Shown: piece after piece, positions 29,801 through 39,755 of the stretch | How positions within the stretch are numbered: the first letter of the stretch is position 1 | Layout: each line of letters starts with the position of its first letter | Assembly: GCF_014204945.1 (NCBI RefSeq) | Contig: NZ_JACHMN010000001.1 | Location: 868,001-932,000, forward strand | Direction of reading: 5' to 3' | DNA length: 64,000 nucleotides | Source: Allocatelliglobosispora scoriae | Lineage (GTDB): Bacteria > Actinomycetota > Actinomycetes > Mycobacteriales > Micromonosporaceae | Program-made: the position numbers and the translations under genes | The notes under the pieces: model-generated | Seen by the model: only the letters and a program-made list of their open reading frames with translations | The model's database searches: none | What the model was told of the DNA's origin: nothing

Positions 29801-30766
29801 GTGACCCCGGACCGCTTCTTCGCACTGATGCTGCTGCTCGAATCGAGGGATGGCGCGACCACCCAGGAGCTCGCCTCGGCGCTCGGGGTCTCCCTGCGAA
29901 CCATCACCCGGGACCTGAACTGGCTCCGCGACGCCGGTCTGCCGGTGACCGCGCACCGGGGCCGACTCGGCGGCGTGGCGATGCTGCCCGGATCCGGGCC
30001 CGACCTCACGCGGCTCACGCCCGGCGAGCGTGATCATCTCTCGCTCATCGGGCTGGACGACAAGCAGCGCGCGGAGCTCAATGCATCGGGCGAGAGCCGG
30101 CGCGCGCTCGCCAAGCTCGCCGCGGCACAGTCACGTCGAGTTCACGAGCTCCTGCCGCTCGCCGACGTCGTGCACGTGGACAGCCGTCCCTGGCTCCAGT
30201 CGCGACCGTCCGGCGCGACTCCGGCTTCGCTGATCGGACCGGTGCGGCGCGGCCGACGACTGCGGATCGCGTACGACAGCCCACGCGAGTCACCCCCAGG
30301 TGGCGTGGTCGTGGATCCCTACGGGCTGCTCGCCAAGGCCGGTGTCTGGTATCTCGTCGCCGACTGCGCCCGAGCGCCACGGATGTACCGACTCGAACGG
30401 ATCACGACGTGGAACGAACTCGACCAGCCACGACGGATCCGCCCGAACCAGACCCTGGCCACCGTCGCTGCAGCGCTCATCGACCAGTGGGCACACGGCC
30501 ACGCGATCGAGGTCAGCGCCACCATCGACCAGACCCAGATCGAGCGGGCGCAGCGGATTTTCGGCCCGCGACTCGTCCGGGACAACCACGAGGAATCCGC
30601 CACCGGCCACACGGTGACAATCCGCTTCATGCAGCTTGAGGACGTGCGAGCGTTGCTGCCGTTCGGGAGCGCCATCACCGTGCACGGCCCCGCCGAAGCC
30701 AGGGCCCACCTCCGCGCCCTCGCCACCGACCTCGCCCGCCACTACGCACCGTCACCAACGCCCTGA
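29801..30766 (+). CDS. YafY-type regulator (HTH-11 plus WYL domain)
   Basis: 321 residues from the GTG at 29801 (TPDRFFALMLLLES is the family's normal N-terminus). Order: winged helix HTH-11 (ATTQELASALGVSLRTITRDL, about 20-60), then a WYL domain (LRIAYDSP, WYLVADC near 190), then a WCX extension. WYL domains sense small ligands or nucleic acids, and many such regulators control divergent neighbours. It is convergent with the GNAT gene. Confidence 0.88.
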   Translation: MTPDRFFALMLLLESRDGATTQELASALGVSLRTITRDLNWLRDAGLPVTAHRGRLGGVAMLPGSGPDLTRLTPGERDHLSLIGLDDKQRAELNASGESRRALAKLAAAQSRRVHELLPLADVVHVDSRPWLQSRPSGATPASLIGPVRRGRRLRIAYDSPRESPPGGVVVDPYGLLAKAGVWYLVADCARAPRMYRLERITTWNELDQPRRIRPNQTLATVAAALIDQWAHGHAIEVSATIDQTQIERAQRIFGPRLVRDNHEESATGHTVTIRFMQLEDVRALLPFGSAITVHGPAEARAHLRALATDLARHYAPSPTP

Positions 30767-30781
30767 CCAGCAACAGCTGGT
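30766..30781. terminator. weak hairpin between convergent genes
   Basis: ACCAGC and GCTGGT pair across a 4-base loop, starting on the last base of the YafY-type stop codon and lying 15 bases beyond the GNAT stop. The stem is only 6 bp, so the call is tentative. Confidence 0.4.
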
Positions 30782-30796
30782 TGTCCGCGAGGATTG

Positions 30797-31402
30797 TCAG
30801 GCCGGAGCGATCGTCTGGATCATGACGCAGTTCTTCAGTCCCTTCGGCCGCTGGTAGGTGAAGCCGGCCTCCTCGTACATCCTGCGGGTGCCGTTGTAGA
30901 GGAAGGAGGACGACATCTTCTTGCCTTCGGGCTGCTTCGACATGTCGTGCGGGTATCCCTCGACCACCCCGCCGCCCGCCTGGGAGATCAGGTCCAGCGC
31001 TGCTCGTAGTGCCAGTGCAGCGACGCCGCCGCGGCGGTAGCGTCGATCCACGAAGATGCAGGTGATCCGGTAGTCGGGCGCCGTCACGAGGCCCGCCTCG
31101 TACTCCTGGCGATGGTGGAGGTTCGGCAGCTCCTCCGGCGGCCCGAACTCCGCCCAGGCCACGGCCTCGTCGCCGTCGAAGACCAGTGCGGCGTGTGCAC
31201 GCCCCTGCTCGACCAGTTGGCACTTCAGGTCGCGATTGCTCTCGTAGGTGCGGTCCGGGTCGCGTGACAGCGAGTGGAAATAGGTGCACCAGCACCCGCC
31301 GAACACGCCGTTGTGCCGCTCGACAAGGTCGGCGAAGGCACGCCAGGTGTCAGGCGTCAGCGGCCGGATGGTGAGGTCGTCCGTCGAACGATCGGCAAGC
31401 AT
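30797..31402 (-). CDS. GNAT-family N-acetyltransferase
   Basis: 201 residues from the ATG at 31402; no clear ribosome-binding site is seen and the frame is open upstream. The acetyl-CoA-binding motif A appears as ITCIFVDRRYRRGGVAALAL (R-x-x-G-x-A type), followed by MYEEAGF of motif B. The N-terminal WRAFADLVERHNGVFGGCWC resembles members with a cysteine-rich front loop. The acetylated substrate is unknown. Confidence 0.85.
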   Translation of the reverse strand: MLADRSTDDLTIRPLTPDTWRAFADLVERHNGVFGGCWCTYFHSLSRDPDRTYESNRDLKCQLVEQGRAHAALVFDGDEAVAWAEFGPPEELPNLHHRQEYEAGLVTAPDYRITCIFVDRRYRRGGVAALALRAALDLISQAGGGVVEGYPHDMSKQPEGKKMSSSFLYNGTRRMYEEAGFTYQRPKGLKNCVMIQTIAPA

Positions 31403-31637
31403 GCGGACAACGTAGAACACATTGCGGCCGATTTCGCCCCGTGATCCGACCACGGTCCCCCGCCGCCGGGGCCCGCGTCCGCATCGGCCGCTGTCCGCGT
31501 GCTCATGCCGATGAGCGTGCACCGGATCTTAGGCCGTCGATCCGGGCATCTCGCCACCCACGTGATGCCCTTGGAGACGGCCCGCGTGCCCATCAGATGC
31601 CAGCCAGATCCGGTACCGGGTGCGCCGTTGACCCGGC

Positions 31638-32576
31638 TCAGCCGAAGGTCACGCCGGTCAGCTCCTCGGACGCGGTCCACAACCGCGACGCGGTAGCTAC
31701 GTCGCGCAGCGGCGCCCATGGCTTCTGCTCGCCGGGAGGGCCGCCGGCGTTGCCTGGGCCCTGCGGGCCGTAGAAACCGCCGTCCTCTGCCTGCGGCGAC
31801 GTCGCGGCGAGCAGGGCCGGCAGCTGCGCGGTCTCCACAGTGCCTACGAGGATGCCGCGGGCCGACAGCCAGCGGATGACCCGTACGCCGGTGGTGTCCT
31901 TGGCCCGTCCCAGCTCCGGTCGGGCGGCCAGCAGGCTGGTCGGCGCGACGCCCGGGTGGCTGATGTTGCTGGTGACGCCCCAGCCCTCGGCCCGGCTGCG
32001 GCGGCTGAGCTCCAGTCCGAACAGCCCGACGGCGAGCTTGGACTGCCGGTAGGCGCGCATCGCGTCGTAGGACTGCTCCTCGTTGAGGTCATCCCAGTTG
32101 ATCTTCCCGGTGCGGGCGGCGATGCTCGTCTGTGACGTCACTCGGGCACGTCCTGCCTTCAGCAGCGGCAGCAGCCGGCCGGTGAGCGCGAAATGTCCGA
32201 GGTGGTTTGTGCCCAGCTGCACCTCGAACCCGTCTGCCGTGGTCTGCCGCGACGGGGGCGTCATCAGACCGGCGTTGTTGATCAAGAAGTGGATCGGCTC
32301 ACCCCCGGCGATGAGCTTCTCGCCCAGCGCCGCGACCGACGCCAGCGACGACAGATCCAGTTCTGCCAGCAACAGCCTCGCGCCCGAGTGCTTCGCCCGG
32401 ATCTTCGCGACGGCCGTCTCGCCCTTGCGCAGGTTGCGCACGGGCATGACCACCTCGGCGCCCGCACCGGCGAGCCTCGCCGCGATGCCCAGCCCGATGC
32501 CGTCGCTGGCTCCGGTGACCACCGCCCGCCTGCCGCTCAGATCGGGTATCACGATGTCGTGCTGCCTGCGTGCCAT
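31638..32576 (-). CDS. SDR-family oxidoreductase (retinol dehydrogenase-like)
   Basis: 312 residues from the ATG at 32576, with GGGAGCGGA upstream. Motifs: [10 protein letters not shown] (cofactor), a basic residue after the second strand ([10 protein letters not shown], suggesting NADPH), NNAGLM and a YxxxK-type YRQSK. The ~310-residue length and [13 protein letters not shown] put it with the WW-oxidoreductase/retinol dehydrogenase-like SDRs. It is divergent from an XRE regulator that probably controls it. Substrate unknown. Confidence 0.88.
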   Translation of the reverse strand: MARRQHDIVIPDLSGRRAVVTGASDGIGLGIAARLAGAGAEVVMPVRNLRKGETAVAKIRAKHSGARLLLAELDLSSLASVAALGEKLIAGGEPIHFLINNAGLMTPPSRQTTADGFEVQLGTNHLGHFALTGRLLPLLKAGRARVTSQTSIAARTGKINWDDLNEEQSYDAMRAYRQSKLAVGLFGLELSRRSRAEGWGVTSNISHPGVAPTSLLAARPELGRAKDTTGVRVIRWLSARGILVGTVETAQLPALLAATSPQAEDGGFYGPQGPGNAGGPPGEQKPWAPLRDVATASRLWTASEELTGVTFG

Positions 32577-32618
32577 GTTCCGCTCCCGGGTGTATGGGTG
32601 ATCCGCTCTTGTCAACGA

Positions 32619-32633
32619 CGATGCCTGGCATCG
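32619..32633. promoter_or_regulatory. 15-bp palindrome in the SDR/XRE divergent promoter
   Basis: CGATGCC-T-GGCATCG is a perfect palindrome between the two divergent starts. Its position makes it the best candidate for the XRE regulator's binding site. Confidence 0.55.
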
Positions 32634-32697
32634 CGACGGTTATCCACGGCCTGACGATCCGTGGCTGAGCAGCCGCGGGCTGGGGGAGGATGCATGT

Positions 32698-33540
32698 GTG
32701 ATCGATCGAGCAGGGCTGGCTCAGTTCCTCCGTACCCGGCGCGAGGCGCTGCAACCCGAGGACGTCGGCTTGCCCCGTGGCCGGCGCCGCCGCACCGGCG
32801 GCCTGCGCCGCGAAGAGGTAGCCGCGCTGTCCCACATGTCCACCGACTACTACTCACGCCTCGAGCGCGAGCGCGGACCGCAGCCTTCAGCCCAGATGAT
32901 CGCTTCCATCGCCCAGGGCCTTCACCTGTCCCGTGACGAGCGCGACCACCTGCTCAGGCTCGCCGGTCACGAGCCGCCGCCGCGCGGCGGCGGCAGCGAT
33001 CACATCAGTCCTGGCATGCTGCGCATATTCGACCGCCTCACCGACACTCCGGCCGAGATCGTCACCGAGCTCGGCGAGACCCTGCGCCAGACCCCGCTCG
33101 GGGTCGCGCTCGTCGGTGACGCCACGCGCCACGCCGGGCCGTCACGCAGCATCGGGTACCGGTGGTTCACCGACCCGGCCGCCCGCGACCTGCACCCGCC
33201 TGAAGATCACGAGTTCTACTCCCGCCTCTACGTCTCCGGGCTGCGTGGCGTCCTCACCCGCCGCGGCCCGGAGTCGAAGGCCGCCCACCTCGCCGAGCTG
33301 CTCACCGCGCGCAGCGAGGAGTTCCGCAGCCTGTGGAAGGAACACCAGATCGGTCTCACCCCCAGAGACCTCAAACGCTACCGGCATCCCGAGGTCGGCC
33401 TGCTCGAGCTCAACTGCCAGATCCTGCTCGACCCACAGGACTCGCACTCGCTTCTCGTGTACACCGCGGCACCCGGCAGCGAAAGCCACGACAAGCTGCA
33501 ACTCCTCGCAGTCATCGGCCCGACCGCCCCCACCGGCTGA
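32698..33540 (+). CDS. XRE-family regulator with MmyB-like ligand domain
   Basis: 280 residues from the GTG at 32698, seven bases after GGGGGAGGA. The N-terminal helix-turn-helix is preceded by the typical RRRTGGLRREEVAALSHMSTDYYSRLE pattern (residues ~25-60). The C-terminal two thirds match the MmyB-like domain (ETLRQTPLGVALVGD, then RSIGYRWFTDPAAR). In actinomycetes these regulators commonly sit divergent to an SDR gene, as here, and are thought to bind fatty-acid-like or other lipophilic ligands. Repression of the SDR is inferred. Confidence 0.88.
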   Translation: MIDRAGLAQFLRTRREALQPEDVGLPRGRRRRTGGLRREEVAALSHMSTDYYSRLERERGPQPSAQMIASIAQGLHLSRDERDHLLRLAGHEPPPRGGGSDHISPGMLRIFDRLTDTPAEIVTELGETLRQTPLGVALVGDATRHAGPSRSIGYRWFTDPAARDLHPPEDHEFYSRLYVSGLRGVLTRRGPESKAAHLAELLTARSEEFRSLWKEHQIGLTPRDLKRYRHPEVGLLELNCQILLDPQDSHSLLVYTAAPGSESHDKLQLLAVIGPTAPTG

Positions 33541-33554
33541 ACTTCAGCCGAGCC

Positions 33555-33660
33555 GGCGGGCCCGTACCGCACAGGCAGATCCGCCACGGCACCCCGGACC
33601 GGATCTTCCACACGATCGCGTTGAGGACCTGCAGCCACCGCCAGGAGCACCGCCGACCAT
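33555..33660 (-). pseudogene. fragment of an IS5-family transposase N-terminus
   Basis: The - strand reads RRCSWRWLQVLNAIVWKIRSGVPWR, then after a one-base deletion DLPVRYGP. This matches the N-terminal consensus of IS5-family transposases (N-G-I-L-W-R-x-R-T-G-V-P-W-R-D-L-P-x-R-Y-G-P). Nothing of the DDE core remains. The fragment abuts the 3' end of the XRE gene. Confidence 0.7.
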
Positions 33661-33789
33661 GGGGTACCTCACTGACGTAGATGCGGGTTCCTTGAGCGTC
33701 ATGGACCGGCCGAGTCGTGCGCAGAGGGCGCGGTCCCGACATCGAACAGCCACGCCGCATAGCCACCACCCGCTGGCTATGCTCCGATC

Positions 33790-34347
33790 ATGAGTGAGTC
33801 CGTGACAGATCCTTCGCTGTCGGCGTACTCGGCCGAGGCCGAGTCCTTGCTGTCCGTTCTTGAGCGCAACCGGCGGACCTTCGCCTGGAAGACGTCGGGG
33901 CTCGATGAGAAGGGATTGCGGGCGACGACGGCCGCCAGCACGATGACGCTCGGCGGTCTGGTCAAACATGTGGCCCTGGTCGAGGCGGACTGGCTGGCGG
34001 TGAAGCTGGCTGGTCGGCAGTACGGAGCCCCGTGGGACGCCGTGGATTTCGACGCGGACTCCGACTGGGAATGGCGGACCGGAGCGCTGGACGCTCCGGA
34101 GGAGGTCTACAGGGTCTGGCGAGACGCTGTCGAGCGGTCGCGTGAGCTCGTGGCCGAGGTCATCCGGGAACGCGGGCTCGACGGATTCGCTTCCTTCACC
34201 TGGCCCGACGGCCGCACGCCGACCGTCCGCGCCATGCTCCTGGACATGGTCGAGGAGTACGCCCGGCACACGGGTCACGCCGACATCCTCCGTGAAGCGG
34301 TAGACGGCCGCGTCGGCGAAGGGGCCCCGGAGGAATTCTCCTTCTAG
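33790..34347 (+). CDS. DinB-family protein (second copy)
   Basis: 185 residues. The pattern LLSVLERNRRTFAWKTSGLDEKGLRATTAASTMTLGGLVKHVALVEADW, broken into helices with the first His, and LLDMVEEYARHTGHADILRE with the other two His, identify the DinB/DUF664 four-helix metal-binding fold. It is a distant paralogue of the gene at 28668. It lies between two decayed mobile-element fragments, so it may have arrived with, or survived, insertion events. Confidence 0.85.
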   Translation: MSESVTDPSLSAYSAEAESLLSVLERNRRTFAWKTSGLDEKGLRATTAASTMTLGGLVKHVALVEADWLAVKLAGRQYGAPWDAVDFDADSDWEWRTGALDAPEEVYRVWRDAVERSRELVAEVIRERGLDGFASFTWPDGRTPTVRAMLLDMVEEYARHTGHADILREAVDGRVGEGAPEEFSF

Positions 34348-34479
34348 AATGTCCGCATCTGCCGTATGCAGAGCGGTGCGGGATGGCATAGCGGTCGCGA
34401 GAGTACGTCCATCGTCGGGTGATGACCGCCTTGCTCGAAGGCGCTGCAGGTGCAGCCGACGCGCTGCTGCTTTACGGGT

Positions 34480-34712
34480 CGTCCTGGGCTGGTGCGCCGA
34501 GCGGGGCATCGAGCCGCTGGCGGCTCGGCGGCCTGGATGCCTCACCAGCTGCGTACGTGCGCCGGCCCAGCGCCCCGGCTGAGCCGCCTGCCCTGGGCCT
34601 GTCGCAGCTGCAGTTCGAGGCGATGATCGTCGCAGCGCGTACGCCGCTGAACCGGTACGACTTCGCGCTCGCCGCGATGCCGGGCCTGCTCGATCTGCGG
34701 ATCTTCGAATGA
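34480..34712 (+). pseudogene. remnant of a tyrosine recombinase/integrase
   Basis: Two frames carry adjoining integrase pieces. One reads LGWCAERGIEPLAARRP from about 34480. After a frame change and loss of about 55 residues, the other reads AYVRRPSAPAEPPALGLSQLQFEAM and NRYDFALAAMPGLLDLRIFE, ending at a TGA. These match the SAM-like and early catalytic domains of phage-type integrases. The catalytic Arg/His/Tyr region is gone, so it cannot recombine. Confidence 0.7.
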
Positions 34713-34760
34713 GGCACGGGGCGACCGGACTCCAGGAGTAGCGAGTCGACCCGCATGCGC

Positions 34761-37286
34761 TCAAACCTGGTCGACGAGATGGCCGACCACGTCGGGGGCG
34801 GCCATGGCGGTGCCGGAGCCGTCCCGGCGCGGATCCGGGGCCGGAAGCTCCAGCGGGTCTCCGGCGCTGCTGGCGCCCGCCGGGCGCGGGCCGATCCAGG
34901 CCAGCGTCAGGCGGGCGTCACCCTTCAGGAACCGGTGGGCTCGTACGCCGCCGGTCGCCCGTCCCTTGTCGGGGTACTCCGCGAAGGGGGTGACCTTGAC
35001 CGCACGGCCGGTCGAGGTGACGACCATGGGCTCGCCGTGTTGTGGATCGTCGGTGTGGACCGCCCCGAAGAACGCGACGTCGACATCTGCGGCGAGGTTG
35101 ATTCCGATCATGCCGCCGCCCTTGAGGCCCTGTGGGCGTACGAGTCCCGCGCTGAATCTGAGCATCGACGCGTCGGATGCCACGAACGCGAGAGTCGCCG
35201 TCGTGTCGGGGAGCCACGTCGCGCCGACGACCTCGTCGCCGTCGCGGAGGGCGATGACCTCGAACTCGTCGGAGCGGACCGGCCATTCCGGGGCGCACAC
35301 CTTGACCACGCCCTGCCGGGTGCCCAGGGCGAGTCCGGGCGACCCCGCGGTGGACTGCCCCAGCGGGGCAAGGCCGATGACTCTTTCGCCGGCTTCCAGG
35401 GGCACTATTTCGGATGCCGACATTCCGCCGCTCACCGAGACGGTGCCGGACTGTGCCGGCAGCACCGGCAGCGGCAGCACGTCGGCCTTGAATGCCCGGC
35501 CGCGGTTCGTGACCAGCAGCAGTTGGCCGCGGGCGGTGACGTGAACGACGGCCCGTACCGCGTCGTGCTTGGCCCGGCCCCTGTGGCGGCGACCCTCGGT
35601 GGCTTCCTCGGATTCGGCGGCTGTCCGGGCGACAAGGCCGGTCGCGGAGAGGATCACCTGGCAGGGGTCGTCGGCCACCTCCAGCGGCCCCGCTGGTGCC
35701 GAGGCTGCCAGCACCTCCTTGAGGTCCCCGTCGATCAGGGTCGTCCGGCGCGGGGCGGCGAACTCCGTGCCGACCGCTGTCAGCTCATCGGAGACCACCG
35801 CCTTGAGGACACTCTCGTCATCCAGAATCCGCGAGAGTTCCGCGATCTCACCGCGCAGGACGCCCTGCTCGTTTTCGAGTTCGAGCCGGTCGAACTTCGT
35901 GAGGCGCCGCAGCGGGGTGTCGAGGATGTACGCGGCCTGGATGTCCGACAGGGCGAACTCCCGCATCAGGCTCTCCTTGGCGGACGACGCGTTGTCGCTG
36001 CCACGGATCAGCCGGACCACCTTGTCGATGTCGATCAACGCGATCAGCAGGCCGTCGACCACGTGCAGGCGCTCCTGGCGCTTGCGGCGGCGGAAGTCGC
36101 TGCGTCGGGTGACCACCTCGTAGCGATGTGCCAGGAACACTTCCAGGAGTGCCTTGAGCCCCAGCGTCTGCGGCTGCCCGTCGAGCAGCACGAGGTTGTT
36201 GACGCCGAACGACTGCTCCAGCGGACTGAGACGGTACAGATCCGCCAGCAGCGCTTGCGGGTTCACTCCGACCTTGCACTCGATGACCAGCCGGGTGCCG
36301 TTCTCCCGGTCGGTGAGGTCCTTGATGTCGGCGATCCCCTGCAAGCGGGCGGGCTGACGCTGGCCCCGGCGGGGACCGGTGGTGATCGGCTTGCCTTTGA
36401 CCTCCTCGGTGATCGCTTCGATGACCTTCTCGGCTCCCACGCCGTAGGGCAGTTCCGTCACCGTGATGGCGTGGCGCCCACGGCTGCCTTCCAGCAGCCC
36501 TATCTCGACCCGGGCCCGCATGCGGACGACACCCCGACCAGTCTCGTACGCTCGGCGTACCTCATCCAGGCCCAGCAGGAGCCCACCGGTGGGCAGGTCG
36601 GGGCCGGGGATGAACGCCATCAACTCGTCCAAGGTCGCGGTCGGGTGCTCGATAAGCCACCGAGCGGCCGCGACGACTTCGCCCAGGTTGTGCGGGATCA
36701 TGTTGGTCGCCATACCGACCGCGATGCCCGACGTGCCGTTGACCAGCAGGTTCGGAAAGGCCGCCGGAAGCACCGTCGGCTCCTGCAGCGATCCGTCGTA
36801 GTTCGGCTTGAAATCGACGGTACCCTCGCCGAGTTCGCCGACCAGAAGCATCGCCTCGCGCGACATCCGCGCCTCGGTGTACCTGGAGGCGGCCGGCCCG
36901 TCGTCGGGGGAGCCGAAGTTTCCGTGGCCGTCGATCAGCGGTGCGTTCAGCGAGAAGTTCTGAGCCAGGCGAACCATCGCGTCGTAGATGGCACCATCAC
37001 CGTGCGGGTGGTACTTGCCCATGACATCGCCGACGACGCGGGCCGACTTCACGTGCGCACGGTCGGGCCGATACCCCTGCTCACTCATCGAGAACAGGAT
37101 GCGCCGGTGCACCGGCTTGAGACCGTCCCGGGCATCCGGCAGCGCGCGGGAGTGGATGACCGAGAACGCGTACTCCAGATAGGAGTCCTCGACCTCCGTG
37201 ACCAGCGGATTGTCGAGAATCCGGGCCCCTGCCCGGTCAAAGGACGAGAGGTCCACTCGGGACTTGGTGCTCTGGCTGCGGGCCAT
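34761..37286 (-). CDS. parC: DNA topoisomerase IV (gyrase-like) subunit A
   Basis: 841 residues. The DNA-cleaving Tyr136 lies in AASRYTEAR. The winged-helix region shows [21 protein letters not shown], the quinolone-resistance-determining segment; the residue equivalent to E. coli GyrA Ser83 is Gly98 and the Asp87 equivalent is Asp102. The C-terminal beta-pinwheel is present but I see no GyrA box, favouring topoisomerase IV (decatenation, relaxation) over gyrase. It follows parE by 25 bases in the same direction, forming an operon. Actinomycetes often carry such a pair in addition to gyrAB. Confidence 0.9.
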   Translation of the reverse strand: MARSQSTKSRVDLSSFDRAGARILDNPLVTEVEDSYLEYAFSVIHSRALPDARDGLKPVHRRILFSMSEQGYRPDRAHVKSARVVGDVMGKYHPHGDGAIYDAMVRLAQNFSLNAPLIDGHGNFGSPDDGPAASRYTEARMSREAMLLVGELGEGTVDFKPNYDGSLQEPTVLPAAFPNLLVNGTSGIAVGMATNMIPHNLGEVVAAARWLIEHPTATLDELMAFIPGPDLPTGGLLLGLDEVRRAYETGRGVVRMRARVEIGLLEGSRGRHAITVTELPYGVGAEKVIEAITEEVKGKPITTGPRRGQRQPARLQGIADIKDLTDRENGTRLVIECKVGVNPQALLADLYRLSPLEQSFGVNNLVLLDGQPQTLGLKALLEVFLAHRYEVVTRRSDFRRRKRQERLHVVDGLLIALIDIDKVVRLIRGSDNASSAKESLMREFALSDIQAAYILDTPLRRLTKFDRLELENEQGVLRGEIAELSRILDDESVLKAVVSDELTAVGTEFAAPRRTTLIDGDLKEVLAASAPAGPLEVADDPCQVILSATGLVARTAAESEEATEGRRHRGRAKHDAVRAVVHVTARGQLLLVTNRGRAFKADVLPLPVLPAQSGTVSVSGGMSASEIVPLEAGERVIGLAPLGQSTAGSPGLALGTRQGVVKVCAPEWPVRSDEFEVIALRDGDEVVGATWLPDTTATLAFVASDASMLRFSAGLVRPQGLKGGGMIGINLAADVDVAFFGAVHTDDPQHGEPMVVTSTGRAVKVTPFAEYPDKGRATGGVRAHRFLKGDARLTLAWIGPRPAGASSAGDPLELPAPDPRRDGSGTAMAAPDVVGHLVDQV

Positions 37287-37311
37287 CGTTGCGCGCTCCT
37301 CGGTGATCTTC

Positions 37312-39375
37312 TCAGGCGTCGATCGTTGCTTGGTCGACCCGGCTCGCCGAATCGATGAGCCAGTTCCGGCGCGGTTCCACCTTCTCGCCCATCAGCAGTT
37401 CCAGTACCCGCTGGGCGGCGTCGACGTCGTCGATGGTGATGCGGCGAACCGCGCGGACCGCCGGGTTCATCGTGGTGTCCCACAGCTCGTCCGCGTCCAT
37501 CTCACCGAGGCCCTTGAACCGGGGAATCGGGGTCACCACCTGCTTGCCGGCCTTCTGCAGCCGGGCCACCACGCTCGACACCTCGACCTCGGTGTACGTG
37601 TAGATGGTCTCCGGGTTGCGGCCCTTGGTCACCACCTTGTGCAGCGGCGGAACCGCGGTGTACAACCGCCCGGCCTCGATGAGCGGCCGCATGTACTTGG
37701 CGAAGAGCGTGATGAGCAGCGTACGGATATGGGAACCGTCGACATCGGCGTCGGCCATGATCAGGACCCGTCCGTAGCGCAGCGCCGACAAGTCGAAGGT
37801 GCGACCCGATCCGGCCCCGAGCACCTGCACGATCGCCGAGCACTCGGCGTTGTCGAGCATCTGCTGGAGGCTCGCCTTCTGGACATTGAGGATCTTCCCG
37901 CGAATGGGAAGGAGCGCCTGGTACTCCGACGATCGCGCGAGCCGGGCGGTGCCGAGCGCACTGTCGCCCTCCACGATGAACAGCTCGCTCCGATCCACCC
38001 CGGTCGACCTGCAGTCGACCAGCTTCGGCGGCATCGACGCACCCTCGAGGGCCGTCTTGCGCCGGGCGGCGTCCTTCTGCTGCTTCTGAGTCAACCGCAC
38101 CCGGGCGGCGTCGACGATCTTCTGCAGGACGACAGCCGCTTCGGACCGGGTCTTCCGATCCTCCAGCCACGCCTTGAGGCGCTGCTCCACGATCGCCTGC
38201 AGCACCTTGGTGACCCCGGCCGTCGACAGCTCGTCCTTGGTCTGCGAGGTGAACTGCGGTTCGGGGAGCCGGACGTGGATGACCGCCGTCATGCCCTCCA
38301 GGATGTCGTCGAGGATCGGCGGCTCCTCCTTGGGGCGCAGCAGACCGCGACTGTTACGCATCGCTTCGGTCAGCGCCCGCACCACGGCACGCTCGAACCC
38401 CTTGCGGTGGGTGCCGCCGTGCGCATTGCGGATGGTGTTGGCGAAGCACTCGATCGTCCGCTCGTATCCGGTGCCCCACCGCAACGCCACCTCGACCTCG
38501 GCCTGGCGCTCGACGTTGGCGCGCATGACGCCGTTCTCGTCCGCGGCGTTCTCCTTGTACGTGCCCGTCCCGGTCACCAGTAGCGTCCCGCACACGGCCC
38601 GGTCCCCGGCCGGAGTCAGGAAGTCCACCATGTCGGTCAGACCGTTGGGAAAGCGGAACGTCTCCTCGTCGACCAGGCCGTGGCGGACATCGCGCAGCTG
38701 GTAGCAGACGCGGGGGACGAGGAACGCGGTGTTGCGCAGCTTGGCCCGGACGGCCTCGACGTCCAGCACCGCCCCGGTCTCGAAATAGCGGGCATCATGC
38801 CAGTACCGGATCGACGTGCCGGTGGAGTCGCCGCGCTTCATCGGGCCGACGACCCGCAGACCGGGTTGCGCGGTGAAGGCCGCCTGGGGATCGGGGCCGT
38901 CGAACACCCCGGGAACGCCGTGCCGGAATGACATCTGGTGCACCTTGCCATCCCGTTTGACGGTGATGTCGAAGCGAAGCGACAACGCGTTCACCGCCGA
39001 GGCGCCGACCCCGTGCAGCCCACCGGAGGTCTTGTACCCCGAGCCGCCGAATTTACCGCCGGCATGCAGCCGGGTCAGGACCAACTCGACGCCCGATATG
39101 CCAGACTTTGCGTGCACGTCGGTAGGGATCCCTCGGCCGTCGTCGTCGACCTGTACCGAGCCGTCGGCGTGCAAGGTCACCTCGACCCTGGTCGCGTGAC
39201 CGGCCACCCCCTCGTCCGTGGAATTGTCGAGGATCTCGTTGACGAGGTGACCTACACCGCGGCTGTCGGTCGAACCGATGTACATGCCGGGCCGCTTGCG
39301 AACGGCGTCCAGCCCCTCCAGGTGGGTAAGGTCGTCAGCCCCGTACATGCCCTGGGCTTCGAGTTCTCCGGTCAC
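37312..39375 (-). CDS. parE: DNA topoisomerase IV (gyrase-like) subunit B
   Basis: 687 residues from the GTG at 39375, with GGAGG about ten bases upstream. GHKL ATPase motifs: [16 protein letters not shown] (N-box), VDDDGRGIP and [15 protein letters not shown]. The transducer domain follows, then the TOPRIM part [20 protein letters not shown] and [11 protein letters not shown], binding Mg2+ at the cleavage site. EGDSALG replaces the EGDSAGG of most gyrases. It is upstream of and co-oriented with parC. The products form the A2B2 enzyme. Confidence 0.92.
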   Translation of the reverse strand: MTGELEAQGMYGADDLTHLEGLDAVRKRPGMYIGSTDSRGVGHLVNEILDNSTDEGVAGHATRVEVTLHADGSVQVDDDGRGIPTDVHAKSGISGVELVLTRLHAGGKFGGSGYKTSGGLHGVGASAVNALSLRFDITVKRDGKVHQMSFRHGVPGVFDGPDPQAAFTAQPGLRVVGPMKRGDSTGTSIRYWHDARYFETGAVLDVEAVRAKLRNTAFLVPRVCYQLRDVRHGLVDEETFRFPNGLTDMVDFLTPAGDRAVCGTLLVTGTGTYKENAADENGVMRANVERQAEVEVALRWGTGYERTIECFANTIRNAHGGTHRKGFERAVVRALTEAMRNSRGLLRPKEEPPILDDILEGMTAVIHVRLPEPQFTSQTKDELSTAGVTKVLQAIVEQRLKAWLEDRKTRSEAAVVLQKIVDAARVRLTQKQQKDAARRKTALEGASMPPKLVDCRSTGVDRSELFIVEGDSALGTARLARSSEYQALLPIRGKILNVQKASLQQMLDNAECSAIVQVLGAGSGRTFDLSALRYGRVLIMADADVDGSHIRTLLITLFAKYMRPLIEAGRLYTAVPPLHKVVTKGRNPETIYTYTEVEVSSVVARLQKAGKQVVTPIPRFKGLGEMDADELWDTTMNPAVRAVRRITIDDVDAAQRVLELLMGEKVEPRRNWLIDSASRVDQATIDA

Positions 39376-39755
39376 CTGGGTTGGCCTCCAGATCGTGGGG
39401 TGGATGTCGGCGGCGTCCACGGGGCTTGAAGCGCAGGCCACCGCGAGACCCCGCCGAGCCTATCCGGCGGATCTCACTCCCCTCGCCACCACCATGGCCG
39501 ACCCGCGTCATGGTGACCGGTCACTCATCGTCTCTAATTCCCCTGTAGGTCTTTTGGCTTGCGGGCTGAGCTTCGGCCGTGCGGCAAGCTACCCGGTGTC
39601 GAGGGTGCGCTCCGGGTGGGACGGTGAACCGTTCTGGGCGAACGACGGCCTGCGGACAGTCGGCTCCGAGCCACAAGGGCCAACGGTAGCAATGTCGGTC
39701 CGAGCATGGCCGCCAGTGGAACCTGCTGGGCGTGGCCGTTGCCTGATCCACGGGT
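39376..39755. other. intergenic stretch upstream of parE
   Basis: 380 bases upstream of parE, before the stop of the next co-oriented gene. The parE promoter must lie here, but I could not select a convincing -10/-35. No gene or strong hairpin was seen. Confidence 0.3.

Noticed and set aside
34755-37358. An 867-codon open frame antisense to parC
   Set aside because: parC is certain from its motifs; the antisense frame is low-complexity and has no recognisable domain.
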